Shown here: one piece after another, positions 1 through 9,442 of the stretch
Layout of the letters: each line of letters opens with the position of its first letter
Position numbering within the stretch: position 1 is the first letter of the stretch
Notes under the pieces: model-generated
The model's database searches: none
What the model was told of the DNA's origin: nothing
Seen by the model: only the letters and a program-made list of their open reading frames with translations
Origin: Nitrosomonas marina
Lineage (GTDB): Bacteria > Pseudomonadota > Gammaproteobacteria > Burkholderiales > Nitrosomonadaceae
DNA: 49,549 nt
Reading direction: 5' to 3'
NCBI RefSeq assembly: GCF_900111605.1
Contig: NZ_FOIA01000026.1
Coordinates: 1 to 49,549 of the forward strand
Program-made: the position numbers and the translations under genes

Positions 1-354
1 TACTTGTTAATTAATACTACCTTCTCTTGTCTCTAATACTAATTAATTAGTACTGCTCTTTTTACAACAGCTCAAGCGCCTTACAAAGACTCTTCATACG
101 CTGCGTCCCACAGGCTAGTCGACCTTACACCATAAAGTCAAGTCATTTGTCATAAAATCTCCACTCGAACCATAGGGATTTGGAGAAAACATAGTACATT
201 CACAAACATAATCATGTCGTTATCATACTCAACCATTTTTTCTAATTTTATAAATCTATTTGTATCGACTCAACTGAATGACCCATGAAACACACGACGC
301 CCGACCATGTTATTTATGACAACTGACAGCCTAATTTTATAGATTGTTGCCGAA
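1..354. other. non-coding left edge with AT-rich palindrome
   Basis: No convincing reading frame is seen here. The stretch is AT-rich and lies downstream of the minus-strand pilG-like gene. A perfect 16-base palindrome, TACTAATTAATTAGTA, sits at 37-52; it could be a protein-binding site or a chance AT-rich palindrome. No clear GC-rich terminator for pilG was found. Confidence 0.4.
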
Positions 355-741
355 TTACAACGTATGCATTTTGATGGTTTGCATTAATTCTTCTTTTGTA
401 AAAGGCTTAACCAGGTATTCATTTGATCCTGCAATACGACCTTTTGCCTTGTCGAACATTCCATCCTTGCTCGATAGCATAACGACAGGTGTAGACTGAA
501 ATCGTGGATTTTGTTTAATTAATTGGCATGCTTGATATCCATCAAGCCGAGGCATAACAACATCAATAAAAATAATATCAGGATGACTTTCTACAATTTT
601 AGCCAACGCATCAAAACCATCTGAAGCCAAAATAACCTCACATCCACAACCATTTAAAAAAATCTCAGCACTGCGTCTAATTGTGTTGCTATCATCAACA
701 ATAAGAACTTTAATACCCTTCAATGATCCTGGATCATTCAC
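355..741 (-). CDS. pilG: PilG-like twitching motility response regulator
   Basis: Single-domain CheY-like receiver of 128 residues. The acidic pocket is D16-D17, the phosphoacceptor is D60 in FIDVVMPRLDGY, and the conserved lysine is K112 in VKPF. The stretch MLSSKDGMFDKAKGR and the KPFTKEEL ending are typical of PilG, which relays signals from the Pil chemosensory system to type IV pilus extension in the cytoplasm. The start is a GTG preceded by GAAGGAG seven bases upstream. The usual partners pilH, pilI, pilJ and chpA are not adjacent in this window, and about 1.2 kb upstream holds no gene. The family call is confident; the role as PilG rather than another CheY paralogue rests on remembered sequence similarity. 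Confidence 0.8.
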   Translation of the reverse strand: MNDPGSLKGIKVLIVDDSNTIRRSAEIFLNGCGCEVILASDGFDALAKIVESHPDIIFIDVVMPRLDGYQACQLIKQNPRFQSTPVVMLSSKDGMFDKAKGRIAGSNEYLVKPFTKEELMQTIKMHTL

Positions 742-1943
742 CCGAACACTCCTTCTGCTCTTAAATTGCGGAACTGCCTATATATAAATAGGTTTGTTAC
801 ATTTTTTCAGCGCCACAAGAAAACAAGTTGATTTCGAAAAAATTATTCTATTCATAAAATTCAAAACAACAACCAGCTATGTAAAATTTCAATTCCGACA
901 AATCGGAATCCAAGGCTATTGATAAAGGCTGCAACAAAAAAAGACAGTAACTTTATTCAGCCCGCTCAACTTCATGAGCAAAATCATCGTAACCATACTG
1001 ATGAAATAGAAGAAAAAATACTAATATCCTCAAAACCACACGAATGTTGCACATTCAGGCATAGTTAAATACTTATGCACAAGCTCAATGCAAACATAGA
1101 AACTTCCAACACATTAAGAATCAATTTTTAATTGATTTATTTTTCCACAGTCAATTAACTGATTCGTTAGTATACGGATTCACCTTTCAATTGCATTCGA
1201 TAAGTGCTATACCTATACTTCATTGACTTTATTGGCATCGAAGACCGTATTCCTATTAATACAGCTGTACCACTTGATCGACCCATGGCGGTAATATTTT
1301 AGCCAGCAGTTTCATGTGCTGTTAACAGAATCATCGGTTCTTATTTATTATTCATCAGCAAAAGCATGATAAGGAAAAATCGAGCAGTGACTTCTGCAGA
1401 CAAGCGTTATATCTGATGGAGTTGGTCGGGTTAGTTTAAACCCTGTCACAAGGACCAGTTAGAAAAAATCCGATTCTTATGATCCAGCCAGACAGGATAT
1501 GCCAAAATACCCCCGTAATAATTGAAGATGAAACAACAAACGGGTGAGCAAGATAGGCATCATCCAGATCATCATTCAATGAATAATGAACGATTCAATT
1601 CGGTACCCGAAAGCGCCCCCGGAGTTGTCCATCCATAGTTTCAAATCTTGGCTGATCTGACGACAATCCAATCAAATACTCAGTCACAGCCGTAATATCT
1701 GTCTACTATTCAGCATTATTATTCCCTTGGCTGCCAATGCCTGCCTCCCGAAAAGCTGGCGGCATCGTTTATATATTTAAAAATAACGCGTTGAACATTT
1801 ACTCCGGAAAAGTAACCAATATGAATATTTTCATCCAGAATGACTTTTGCGCTTTGCCAGAAAAAGTCTGCGCAATAAACCACTGCCCTTATTGAGCAGA
1901 CATAACGCAATCCCATGGAAGGTTACTACAGCGACTCATGAAC
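742..1943. other. 1.2-kb gene-poor intergenic stretch
   Basis: No open frame here resembles a known protein. The longest is a 65-codon minus-strand frame at 1719-1916 without recognisable motifs. A short hairpin, ATTCCGA-CAAA-TCGGAAT, lies at 892-909 but has no T-run. The region probably holds the pilG promoter at its left end and decayed sequence in the middle. I found no tRNA-like cloverleaf or insertion sequence end. Confidence 0.4.
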
Positions 1944-2738
1944 TTATTGATGTTCACGTACCCATTTACGCCATTGCACAAACAAATTCGCATCCAATGC
2001 TGCAACAACAGAACGCCGCCACGGTGAACCCGCCCAATAATCATCATACTCAAAACCAGACATGGCCCCTCCTGCTTCTTCCAATATCAAGCTGCCAGCT
2101 GCATAATCCCATGGTTTCTGTCCACCATGTAGATACAAATCAAAAAAACCAGCTGCGGTATAACACCATTCTAGTGCACACGCCCCATAATTACGTTGCG
2201 AGGCATACGGTGGGTTCGCTGCAATCTCTATTGCAAGCTTTTTGTGCAATCGTTTTAAATCAACATTGGCGATTGCTGTAGACAATGTGGACGCATGCTG
2301 TTTGATTGGCAAACGTTTATCATTCAGAAATGCTCCGCGTCCACGCTCGGCATAAAACATTTCATTCGTCGCAGGATTGTAAATAACACCTAATACACTT
2401 TTACCCTGCCTCATCCAGGCAACTGAAATAGCAAAATAAGGCAACCCATTGAGAAAATTTGATGTACCATCAATCGGATCAATGCTCCACAAACCGTCAG
2501 ATTCCCCATTGATCCCCTGTAACCACTGTGCGCGCTGTTCATCCTCTGACATTTCTTCGCCCATTACAGCGCCAGGTCTGATTGCGCGAAGCGCGTCGAA
2601 TAAGGCAGCCTGCGCCGCAACATCAGCGTCAGAATAACTGCTGCCATCTGTTTTTATCCGCCTGGCAACCTGTAAATAACGCGGCATGACTTCTTCACGC
2701 GCAACCTTCCTGACAGCAGCAATCACATCGTTTAGCAC
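1944..2738 (-). CDS. inositol monophosphatase family protein
   Basis: Metal-dependent sugar-phosphatase fold. The metal-binding motif SIDPIDGTSNF and the C-terminal KPWDYAAGSLILEEAGG motif (WD-x-AAG, second metal site) are both present, with GEEMSEDE as the upstream acidic motif. Members hydrolyse inositol-1-phosphate, or in other lineages fructose-1,6-bisphosphate, histidinol phosphate or PAP; the substrate cannot be read from the sequence. I placed the start at a GTG (2738) just after the stop of the upstream gene, because VLNDVIAAVRKVAREE fits the family's usual N-terminus. A TTG at 2768 would add 10 residues and overlap the upstream gene by 28 bases. It follows the thioredoxin-fold gene closely and is probably co-transcribed with it. 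Confidence 0.85.
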   Translation of the reverse strand: MLNDVIAAVRKVAREEVMPRYLQVARRIKTDGSSYSDADVAAQAALFDALRAIRPGAVMGEEMSEDEQRAQWLQGINGESDGLWSIDPIDGTSNFLNGLPYFAISVAWMRQGKSVLGVIYNPATNEMFYAERGRGAFLNDKRLPIKQHASTLSTAIANVDLKRLHKKLAIEIAANPPYASQRNYGACALEWCYTAAGFFDLYLHGGQKPWDYAAGSLILEEAGGAMSGFEYDDYWAGSPWRRSVVAALDANLFVQWRKWVREHQ

Positions 2739-2740
2739 GT

Positions 2741-3298
2741 TTACTCTGTACGCCACTTGATTGAGCAACCGATACTGGGTATCTGGTCTTCAGGGCCTCT
2801 GCCCGTTCTGGCAACCTGTAGCATGCCTTCAAACAAATCTCTCCGCACGTCTGGCGCAGCTGCTTCTTTGCGCGAAGCATCAAGACGGCCGCGATACTGC
2901 AGCTCCAGCGCACCGTTAAAACCAAAAAAATCAGGCGTACACACTGCCCCGTACGCCTTGGCAATTTCTTGTGTCTCATCCCACACATATGGGAATGGAT
3001 AATTTAACTCCTTGGCAATGCGCACCATATTATCGAATGAGTCTTCAGGGTAGTCTGCAGGATCGTTCGACATGATCGCAATAGCATTTATACCATATTG
3101 TTTCAATTCGTTGACATCCCGAACCAGTCTATCCTGGATGGCCTTCACATACGGACAATGGTTGCAAATAAACATCACCAGCAATCCTTTTTCACCTTTA
3201 GCCGAATTCAAGTTATGGCGTTTTCCATCAACCCCTAATAAATCAAAATCTATCGCTTTCCAACCAAATTCACATACAGGTGTCTCTAAGCTTGCCAT
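2741..3298 (-). CDS. thioredoxin-fold redoxin (AhpC/TSA-like) protein
   Basis: About 185 residues with a thioredoxin-like fold. A CxxC redox motif appears as FICNHCPYVKA after the first strand-helix unit, and a cis-Pro-like VCTPDFFGF segment follows later. This matches the small cytoplasmic redoxin family with CNHCPYV that is common in proteobacteria. No signal peptide is visible. The start is the ATG at 3298, beginning MASLETP, with AAGGAG ten bases upstream; longer starts put the codon on top of the ribosome-binding site. Function is probably a thiol reductase or peroxidase-type activity, but the substrate is unknown. It lies directly upstream of the phosphatase-family gene. Confidence 0.75.
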   Translation of the reverse strand: MASLETPVCEFGWKAIDFDLLGVDGKRHNLNSAKGEKGLLVMFICNHCPYVKAIQDRLVRDVNELKQYGINAIAIMSNDPADYPEDSFDNMVRIAKELNYPFPYVWDETQEIAKAYGAVCTPDFFGFNGALELQYRGRLDASRKEAAAPDVRRDLFEGMLQVARTGRGPEDQIPSIGCSIKWRTE

Positions 3299-3471
3299 GC
3301 TAAACATTCTCCTTAATATCAATTGTACAATTCTAGTTCAAACGGCCATATTCTGATTTACCAGCAATACCTGCCACACCTTTGACACGCGAAGCAAATC
3401 ATATGGCTAATCGTGGTATATTAGCATGAGTACACACATTGCTTTCGTTACTTATTACATCAATCCGGATT

Positions 3472-4215
3472 ATGCCACCCCGTATTTTTCATACCGGTGA
3501 TATTTCTGTAGGACAAACTCTTGAACTAGCAACAACTGCAGGCCATCATGCTACCCGAGTACTGCGTGCCAGAATAGGAGATTCTGTTACCCTGTTTAAC
3601 GGAAAGGGCGGGGAATTCCTTGCACGGATTGTAAGTGCTCAAAAGCTCGTCACCACGGTTACCGTTGACGAATTTATCGCAACTGAACGCGAATCTTCGC
3701 TTACGATTGAACTTGCACAAGCGCTTTGCGTCAATGAGAAAATGGATTTGATCATACAAAAATCCGTTGAGTTAGGCGTCTCTAGTCTTCAGCCAATTAT
3801 TACTACTCGAAGTATTGTACGACTATCCGACGAGCGTGCCAAAAAACGACTTGAGCATTGGCAGCGCGTCATCATCTCCGCCTGCGAACAATGCGGTAGA
3901 AATTACGTACCGACAATTTCTCCCTTGGTTTCTCTGGTAAAGTGGATCGACACTAAAACTAGAACCGCATCTGATCATCTGGGTTTCGCGCTTTCAGTAA
4001 CGGGAAATACCAGCCTAAAAGATTTGCCTATACCACGATCGACCCCACACCTGTCTTTAGTCGTAGGTCCGGAAGGCGGGTTCACGACAGAAGAAGCAGC
4101 AATTTTAGAACAAGCAGGATTTTTGTCACTACGTTTAGGAAATCGAATATTGAGAACGGAAACCGCAGCCATGGCAGCAATCGCCGCATTGCAAATGCAA
4201 TGGGGCGATTTTTAA
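3472..4215 (+). CDS. rsmE: 16S rRNA m3U1498 methyltransferase RsmE
   Basis: SPOUT-class methyltransferase of 247 residues that methylates N3 of U1498 in 16S rRNA. The start at 3472 gives the characteristic MPPRIFH N-terminus (PUA-like domain); a longer TTG start at 3439 is unlikely. The C-terminal trefoil knot is marked by VVGPEGGFTTEE around residue 197 and LRLGNRILRTETAA near residue 220, which together form the SAM pocket. Length is normal for the family. The ribosome-binding site is weak. The gene is followed by argA after about 80 bases on the same strand. Confidence 0.95.
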   Translation: MPPRIFHTGDISVGQTLELATTAGHHATRVLRARIGDSVTLFNGKGGEFLARIVSAQKLVTTVTVDEFIATERESSLTIELAQALCVNEKMDLIIQKSVELGVSSLQPIITTRSIVRLSDERAKKRLEHWQRVIISACEQCGRNYVPTISPLVSLVKWIDTKTRTASDHLGFALSVTGNTSLKDLPIPRSTPHLSLVVGPEGGFTTEEAAILEQAGFLSLRLGNRILRTETAAMAAIAALQMQWGDF

Positions 4216-4293
4216 ATTGATTTACTCAACATGTCTTGCGCTAAGATTATCTATCCAGATTTTTAATCTTTAAAGTTATTAGAACTGATTTCC

Positions 4294-5646
4294 ATGAAAG
4301 TTATTGCAAATTTTGTCGCCTGGTTTCGCTCCGCGGCACCATACATCCATTCCTTCAGAGGAAAAATTTTTGTCATTGGTATCAGTGGTGAAATGGTTAC
4401 TGATGAAAACTTTATTTTTTTTATTCACGACATAAATTTACTGGCCAGCCTTGGTGTTCGACTGGTATTAGTGCATGGCGCCCGTCCGCAGATCGTTCAA
4501 CGGTTGAACGAGAACCGATTTACAATTAATTCAGCAATGGGCATTGACATCACCGATACCGCCTCGTTACAGTTTGCAAAAGAAGCGATCGGTCGTACCC
4601 ATCTAGAAATTGAAGCGCTGCTATCCATGGGATTACCTAATTCACCCATGGCCAATGCAGCCATTCAGGTAGCCAGTGGCAACTTTATTACTGCCTGCCC
4701 ATTCGGTGTTATCAACGGCGTGGATTTCATGCATACGGGTAAAGTTCGCAAAGTCAATGTTTCTGCTATTCAGAACAGTCTGAATCAAGGTAATGTAGTA
4801 TTAATTTCTTCGTTGGGTCATTCACCTACTGGTGAAATTTTTAATTTAACCATGGAAAATGTGGCAACTGAAGTGGCCAGTGCCCTGCATGCTGAAAAAC
4901 TTATTTTTTTGCTTGATTCGCTTGATCACCATGACGAATCAAGGAATGATGAAAAACCATCTTTGCCACGAGAACTAACCGTTGCTCAATGTAGAATGCT
5001 TCTTCAGAATTCTGAAAAAACCGTTTCCGACTTGAACGCAGAAGTCTTGAAATTGTTATCATGTGCTATTCAGGCCTGCGAACAAAACGTTGCTCGCACC
5101 CATCTTGTCAATCGCCACACAGATGGCGCCATTTTGAAAGAATTATTCACCCATTACGGTATCGGCTGCATGATATCCCGGGAATCGCTTGAGTCAATCC
5201 GCAAAGCACATATTGATGATGTTGGCAGCATTTTACAATTAATCGAGCCACTTGAGACAGAAGGGATACTAGTCAGAAGAAGTCGGGAGTTGCTGGAAAT
5301 AGAGATTTCCCGTTTCATCGTATTTGAACATGACAGCATGATTATTGGCTGCGCTGCGTTATATCCATTTTCCCAGGATGGGATTTGTGAACTGGCATGC
5401 CTAGCCGTTCATCCTGCTTATCGTAGTTTAGGATATGGTAATCGTTTGTTGAAAGCTGTCGAGGAACTAACCATATCTCAAGGTCATGACAAGCTTTTTG
5501 TATTGACTACACATGCAACTCATTGGTTTATCGAGCACGGATTTCACGAAGTATCACTGGCAGATCTACCCAAGCTCAAACAAGATTTATATAACTACAA
5601 ACGTAAATCCAAGGTATACATGAAATCGCTTAATCAAAGCGGCTAA
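4294..5646 (+). CDS. argA: N-acetylglutamate synthase (amino-acid N-acetyltransferase)
   Basis: First enzyme of arginine synthesis: transfers acetyl from acetyl-CoA to glutamate in the cytoplasm. The 450 residues match the two-domain proteobacterial ArgA. Residues about 1-290 form an amino-acid-kinase-like regulatory domain (LVLVHGARPQI, the conserved GAR/PQ segment). Residues about 300-440 form a GNAT acetyltransferase domain with the acetyl-CoA loop AVHPAYRSLGYGNRLL. Arginine feedback inhibition is known for the family. It is probably transcribed with rsmE and yggX. Confidence 0.95.
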   Translation: MKVIANFVAWFRSAAPYIHSFRGKIFVIGISGEMVTDENFIFFIHDINLLASLGVRLVLVHGARPQIVQRLNENRFTINSAMGIDITDTASLQFAKEAIGRTHLEIEALLSMGLPNSPMANAAIQVASGNFITACPFGVINGVDFMHTGKVRKVNVSAIQNSLNQGNVVLISSLGHSPTGEIFNLTMENVATEVASALHAEKLIFLLDSLDHHDESRNDEKPSLPRELTVAQCRMLLQNSEKTVSDLNAEVLKLLSCAIQACEQNVARTHLVNRHTDGAILKELFTHYGIGCMISRESLESIRKAHIDDVGSILQLIEPLETEGILVRRSRELLEIEISRFIVFEHDSMIIGCAALYPFSQDGICELACLAVHPAYRSLGYGNRLLKAVEELTISQGHDKLFVLTTHATHWFIEHGFHEVSLADLPKLKQDLYNYKRKSKVYMKSLNQSG

Positions 5647-5730
5647 AACCAAACTTGTATTAACTGATATTTACTCTGATCATCGAAACCACCATAATTA
5701 CATGTTTTCGATTTGTTAAGGTGTTAGCGA

Positions 5731-6003
5731 ATGACAAGAACAGTTTATTGCGTCAAGTTAGGTCAGGAAGCGAAGGGACTGGATTTTCAACCATACCCGG
5801 GGGAATTAGGCAAACGCATTTTTGAAAATATCTCTAGAGAAGCATGGGATGAATGGATCAAGCTTCAGACCATGTTGATTAATGAGAACCGGCTCAATCT
5901 TTCCGACAGTAAAGCGCGACTATATCTTGCCGAACAAATGGAGGCCCATTTTTTTGGTCAGGGTATCGAACAACCAGACGGTTATGTATCACCGGAAAGC
6001 TGA
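5731..6003 (+). CDS. yggX: probable Fe(2+)-trafficking protein YggX
   Basis: A 90-residue protein matching the YggX family across its length: [19 protein letters not shown] at the start, the [12 protein letters not shown] segment, and the [10 protein letters not shown] ending. The conserved cysteine at position 7 is present. The family protects iron-sulphur clusters and is implicated in labile iron handling and oxidative stress resistance. The cytoplasmic protein is encoded 84 bases after argA and 17 bases before the CYTH gene on the same strand. Confidence 0.95.
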   Translation: MTRTVYCVKLGQEAKGLDFQPYPGELGKRIFENISREAWDEWIKLQTMLINENRLNLSDSKARLYLAEQMEAHFFGQGIEQPDGYVSPES

Positions 6004-6020
6004 AACAGCTTTGTCCTGTC

Positions 6021-6665
6021 ATGTCCACTGAAGTCGAACTCAAACTGCGCTTTCCGCAGCAGTTTGCGGTACAAATCAAGCAGCTGTCTTTATTAAATAC
6101 TTTCAGTATTGCTAAACCATACCAGCAAAACCTGTATAGCGTTTACTATGATACGCCTGATTTCATATTAAAAAATAACCGCATTGCACTCAGGCTGCGC
6201 CAAGAGGGAGAATGCTGGATTCAGACAATCAAAAGTGGCGGCACGATTTGCGATGGTCTGCATCAACATCGTGAATGGGAGTATCCAACTACTGACGGCA
6301 AACTTGATTTCACGCAACTACCTGATCAAAGGATCAGATATTTTTTTTCTGACCAGAAGCTTTGCCAGTCGTTACAGCCAGTTTTTGTAACTGACTTCGA
6401 ACGAACCACCTATTTGCTTGAGCCTGCAAAAAATTTCAAGCTCGAGCTTTGTATTGATGAAGGGTACATTACTATAAACCAATTTGATTCAGATATTTCA
6501 GAACCGATTTGCGAAATCGAACTGGAATTGAAATCCGGCAGCAAAGCACAGTTACTCCAGTTTTCAGAGACATTAATGAAATACAGCCCCTGTCCGCTTA
6601 TTCCGGAAAACAAAAACAAAGCAATCCGGGGTTATGCTTTACTTTTGCAAAAACCAGACTCCTAA
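6021..6665 (+). CDS. CYTH-domain inorganic triphosphatase
   Basis: The N-terminus STEVELKLRF carries the ExExK signature of the CYTH/triphosphate tunnel metalloenzyme family, whose members hydrolyse inorganic triphosphate or related triphosphates with Mg or Mn. Further tunnel residues are visible in YYDTPDFILKNNRIALRLR and LCIDEGYI, and in CEIELELKSG. At 214 residues it has the CYTH domain but no C-terminal CHAD domain, unlike E. coli YgiF. The ATG at 6021 lies 17 bases behind yggX. The gene converges with fba across an intergenic gap with two inverted repeats. Activity as a triphosphatase is a family-level inference. Confidence 0.85.
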   Translation: MSTEVELKLRFPQQFAVQIKQLSLLNTFSIAKPYQQNLYSVYYDTPDFILKNNRIALRLRQEGECWIQTIKSGGTICDGLHQHREWEYPTTDGKLDFTQLPDQRIRYFFSDQKLCQSLQPVFVTDFERTTYLLEPAKNFKLELCIDEGYITINQFDSDISEPICEIELELKSGSKAQLLQFSETLMKYSPCPLIPENKNKAIRGYALLLQKPDS

Positions 6666-6673
6666 TACAAACC

Positions 6674-6707
6674 GGAGAATCCAAAACATAAGTTATGGAT
6701 TCTCCGA
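6674..6707. terminator. hairpin between convergent CYTH gene and fba
   Basis: A perfect 11-base inverted repeat, CGGAGAATCCA / TGGATTCTCCG, with a 12-base loop lies just after the CYTH stop. There is no T-run on either side, so it may be a processing or RNA-stabilising hairpin rather than a classical intrinsic terminator. Confidence 0.45.
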
Positions 6708-6717
6708 TAATTCCTCA

Positions 6718-6754
6718 TTTTCACGCAAGATGGAAAAAATTTGGCGTGAAAATC
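6718..6754. repeat. second inverted repeat in the CYTH/fba convergent gap
   Basis: A perfect 10-base inverted repeat, ATTTTCACGC / GCGTGAAAAT, flanks a 17-base spacer that itself contains an A6/T3 stretch. It lies 11 bases from the first hairpin and downstream of fba on the minus strand, where it could act in transcription ending for fba. Confidence 0.4.
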
Positions 6755-6785
6755 TAACTTCCAAAAAATTTGGGCGTTACTCTTG

Positions 6786-7850
6786 TCACTTGATAACAGG
6801 ATCTAGTTCACCCTTAGCATAACGTGCTGCCATATCATCAAGTTGAATTGGTTTAATTTTGCTTGCTTGTCCGGCACAACCAAATGCTTCGAAACGTGCT
6901 TTACATATCGCCTGCGCTGCAACAGTCGCCTCCTTGAGAAACTTACGTGGATCAAAATTACCTTTATCCTGATCCAGGTGTCGTCGAATTGCACCCGTCA
7001 TCGCTAAACGAATATCAGTATCTATATTGACCTTGCGTACGCCATTTTTAATACCTTCCTGGATTTCTTCGACTGGCACACCATAAGTTTCTTTGATGTC
7101 GCCGCCATATTTACGGATAATTTCCAGCCAATCCTGTGGTACGGAACTGGAACCATGCATAACTAAATGAGTATTTGGAATACGCTGATGTATTTCCTTG
7201 ATACGATTGATTGCAAGAATATCCCCCGTTGGTTTGCGGGTAAATTTGTAAGCACCGTGCGAAGTACCGATTGCAATCGCCAGTGCATCCACACCTGTTT
7301 TCTTTACAAAGTCAGCAGCTTCTTCAGGATCTGTCAGCAACTGATCGTGAGACAGTTTTCCTTCAGCGCCATGGCCGTCTTCTGCTTCACCCATACCGGA
7401 CTCCAAAGAACCCAGACAACCCAATTCTCCTTCAACAGAAACTCCCACCGAATGTGCGATACTTACGACCTCAGATGTCACATTGACGTTGTACTCATAG
7501 GATGCCGGCGTCTTTGCATCAGCTTCCAAAGAACCATCCATCATGACACTTGAAAAACCACTGCGAATCGCATTAACGCAAACAGAAGGAGATGCACCGT
7601 GATCTTGATGCATCACAATTGGAATATGCGGATACGCCTCAACTGCCGCTGCTATCAAATGACGTAAAAAGGGCTCACCTGCATATTTTCTGGCGCCGGC
7701 AGATCCCTGCATGATCACTGGGCTATCGCATTCATCAGCCGCCTGCATGATTGCATGTATTTGCTCGAGGTTGTTTACATTGAATGCGGGCAATCCATAA
7801 TCGTTCTCCGCAGCGTGATCCAATAATTGTCTTAATGATACAAGTGCCAT
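6786..7850 (-). CDS. fba: class II fructose-bisphosphate aldolase
   Basis: Zinc-dependent aldolase of 354 residues interconverting fructose-1,6-bisphosphate with dihydroxyacetone phosphate and glyceraldehyde-3-phosphate; the long form also acts on sedoheptulose bisphosphate in the Calvin cycle. Visible motifs are MHQDHGAS (H81, D83, H84: catalytic and zinc residues), GVSVEGELG, and GTSHGAYKF with a zinc histidine. It is the last gene of the tkt-gap-pgk-pyk-fba block on the minus strand, 110 bases behind pyk. Confidence 0.95.
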   Translation of the reverse strand: MALVSLRQLLDHAAENDYGLPAFNVNNLEQIHAIMQAADECDSPVIMQGSAGARKYAGEPFLRHLIAAAVEAYPHIPIVMHQDHGASPSVCVNAIRSGFSSVMMDGSLEADAKTPASYEYNVNVTSEVVSIAHSVGVSVEGELGCLGSLESGMGEAEDGHGAEGKLSHDQLLTDPEEAADFVKKTGVDALAIAIGTSHGAYKFTRKPTGDILAINRIKEIHQRIPNTHLVMHGSSSVPQDWLEIIRKYGGDIKETYGVPVEEIQEGIKNGVRKVNIDTDIRLAMTGAIRRHLDQDKGNFDPRKFLKEATVAAQAICKARFEAFGCAGQASKIKPIQLDDMAARYAKGELDPVIK

Positions 7851-7960
7851 TTATCTCTCCTTCACAAGATTTAAAAATATGTTTAATGGTTCGGTCTATA
7901 TATCAATTATTAATACTTTTACATCTGACAAAACGGCCTGGCATGCATAATACCCATCGA

Positions 7961-9424
7961 TTATGCATTTTCCATGATCGTCTCTTCTTCTTTTGTAATA
8001 CTTTCACCTACTTTGATTATTTTCATCGTATTGGTTCCTCCCGCTTTACCGATTGGTTCACCAATAGTCATCACCATGATATCCCCGTTACGCACGATTC
8101 CTCTATTAAATAACTCCTTTTCAGCAAGCTCGAGAATTTCTTCGGGGTCATTAAGCCCATCTCCGAACTCGACCGGGTAGACACCCCTGAACAGCGTAAC
8201 CTTGCGGCGGGTACTTTCGTGCGGACTCAACGCTACAATAGGTACCTTGGAACTTCTGCGAGACATGAGTAATGCTGTCTCACCACTTTGGGTCAGTGCG
8301 GCAATAGCCCTAATCTTTAGACCTGTTGCTGTAAACATGGTGGCCCGGGCGATTGCTTCTTCTATCGAAGCGGGGGGTCTAACTGGCTGGCGCCTGTCGA
8401 CATTTACAAGATATTCCTTTTCCGCTTCCAGACACACGCGCGCCATCGCCGCAACTGATTCAATTGGATATTCTCCAGCTGCCGATTCTGCCGAAAGCAT
8501 GACAGCATCGGTACCATCCAGCACTGCATTCGCCACGTCAGAAACTTCTGCACGGGTCGGGATTGGACTTGTTATCATTGATTCCATCATTTGTGTTGCA
8601 GTAACAACCACCTTGTTATTGCTTCGCGCCGCACGAATCATTTTTTTTTGGAGCGCAGGTACTGCGGCGTCTCCAACTTCAACTGCGAGATCACCTCTTG
8701 CAACCATAATTGCATCGGATGCGTCTATGATGTCATCTAACGCCAAAATTGCTTCTGACCGCTCTATTTTTGCCATGATCAGGCTTTTTCCACCAGCCGC
8801 TAACATCATTTCGCGAGCATTTCGTATATCATCCCCTGAACGTACAAAAGAAACAGCTAAAAAATCAGCATTCATTTCAGCGGCTATTTTAATGTCTTCC
8901 ACATCTTTTGCTGTCAATGCAGGCGCACCCAGCCCACCACCTTTGCGATTGATTCCTTTATTATTTGACAGCACACCGCCCTGTTCCACGACGCAAAAAA
9001 CCTGATTATCCTGGACTTTGGTCACAGTCAAAACAATGCGACCGTCATCCAGCAACAAAGTTGCCCCGGATTCCACGTCATTTGGTAATTCTTTATAGTC
9101 AAGACCTACTCTTTCTTGGTTACCCAACGCGCAGGCAGCATCCAGGATAAACGGGTCGCCGATTTTCAGCCTGATTCTACTCTGTTCAAATTCACCAATA
9201 CGTATCTTGGGTCCTTGAAGATCTACCAGAACCCCCACTGTTCTTCCAAGAGATTGAGCAATCGAGCGCGTCAATTCGGCATGTTTCAGGTGTTGTTCAC
9301 GAGATCCATGCGAGAAATTGATCCGCACCACATCCACCCCCGCCTGTATCATGCGTTCAAGCACTTTAGGATTCGCACAGCTTGCAGGGCCAAGTGTGGC
9401 AACAATTTTTGTTCTGCGGATCAT
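7961..9424 (-). CDS. pyk: pyruvate kinase
   Basis: Catalyses phosphoenolpyruvate + ADP to pyruvate + ATP. The protein has 487 residues. The N-terminus RRTKIVATLGPAS, the RINFSHGS motif, the catalytic loop with MAKIERSEA (active-site lysine) and the VARGDLAVEVG and TATQMMESM motifs are all intact. A C-terminal allosteric-type domain is present. It begins 18 bases after the pgk stop, so the two genes are almost certainly co-transcribed. A 9-base inverted repeat without a T-run overlaps its stop codon near 7943-7968. Confidence 0.95.
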   Translation of the reverse strand: MIRRTKIVATLGPASCANPKVLERMIQAGVDVVRINFSHGSREQHLKHAELTRSIAQSLGRTVGVLVDLQGPKIRIGEFEQSRIRLKIGDPFILDAACALGNQERVGLDYKELPNDVESGATLLLDDGRIVLTVTKVQDNQVFCVVEQGGVLSNNKGINRKGGGLGAPALTAKDVEDIKIAAEMNADFLAVSFVRSGDDIRNAREMMLAAGGKSLIMAKIERSEAILALDDIIDASDAIMVARGDLAVEVGDAAVPALQKKMIRAARSNNKVVVTATQMMESMITSPIPTRAEVSDVANAVLDGTDAVMLSAESAAGEYPIESVAAMARVCLEAEKEYLVNVDRRQPVRPPASIEEAIARATMFTATGLKIRAIAALTQSGETALLMSRRSSKVPIVALSPHESTRRKVTLFRGVYPVEFGDGLNDPEEILELAEKELFNRGIVRNGDIMVMTIGEPIGKAGGTNTMKIIKVGESITKEEETIMENA

Positions 9425-9442
9425 TACGGTAATTTTCTGCGA

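Noticed and set aside
1719..1916. 65-codon minus-strand frame in the gene-poor region
   Set aside because: No motif or homology recalled; overlaps nothing but also lacks a good start signal.
8202..9005. 267-codon plus-strand open frame opposite pyk
   Set aside because: Antisense shadow of the well-supported pyk; low-complexity serine/alanine-rich translation.
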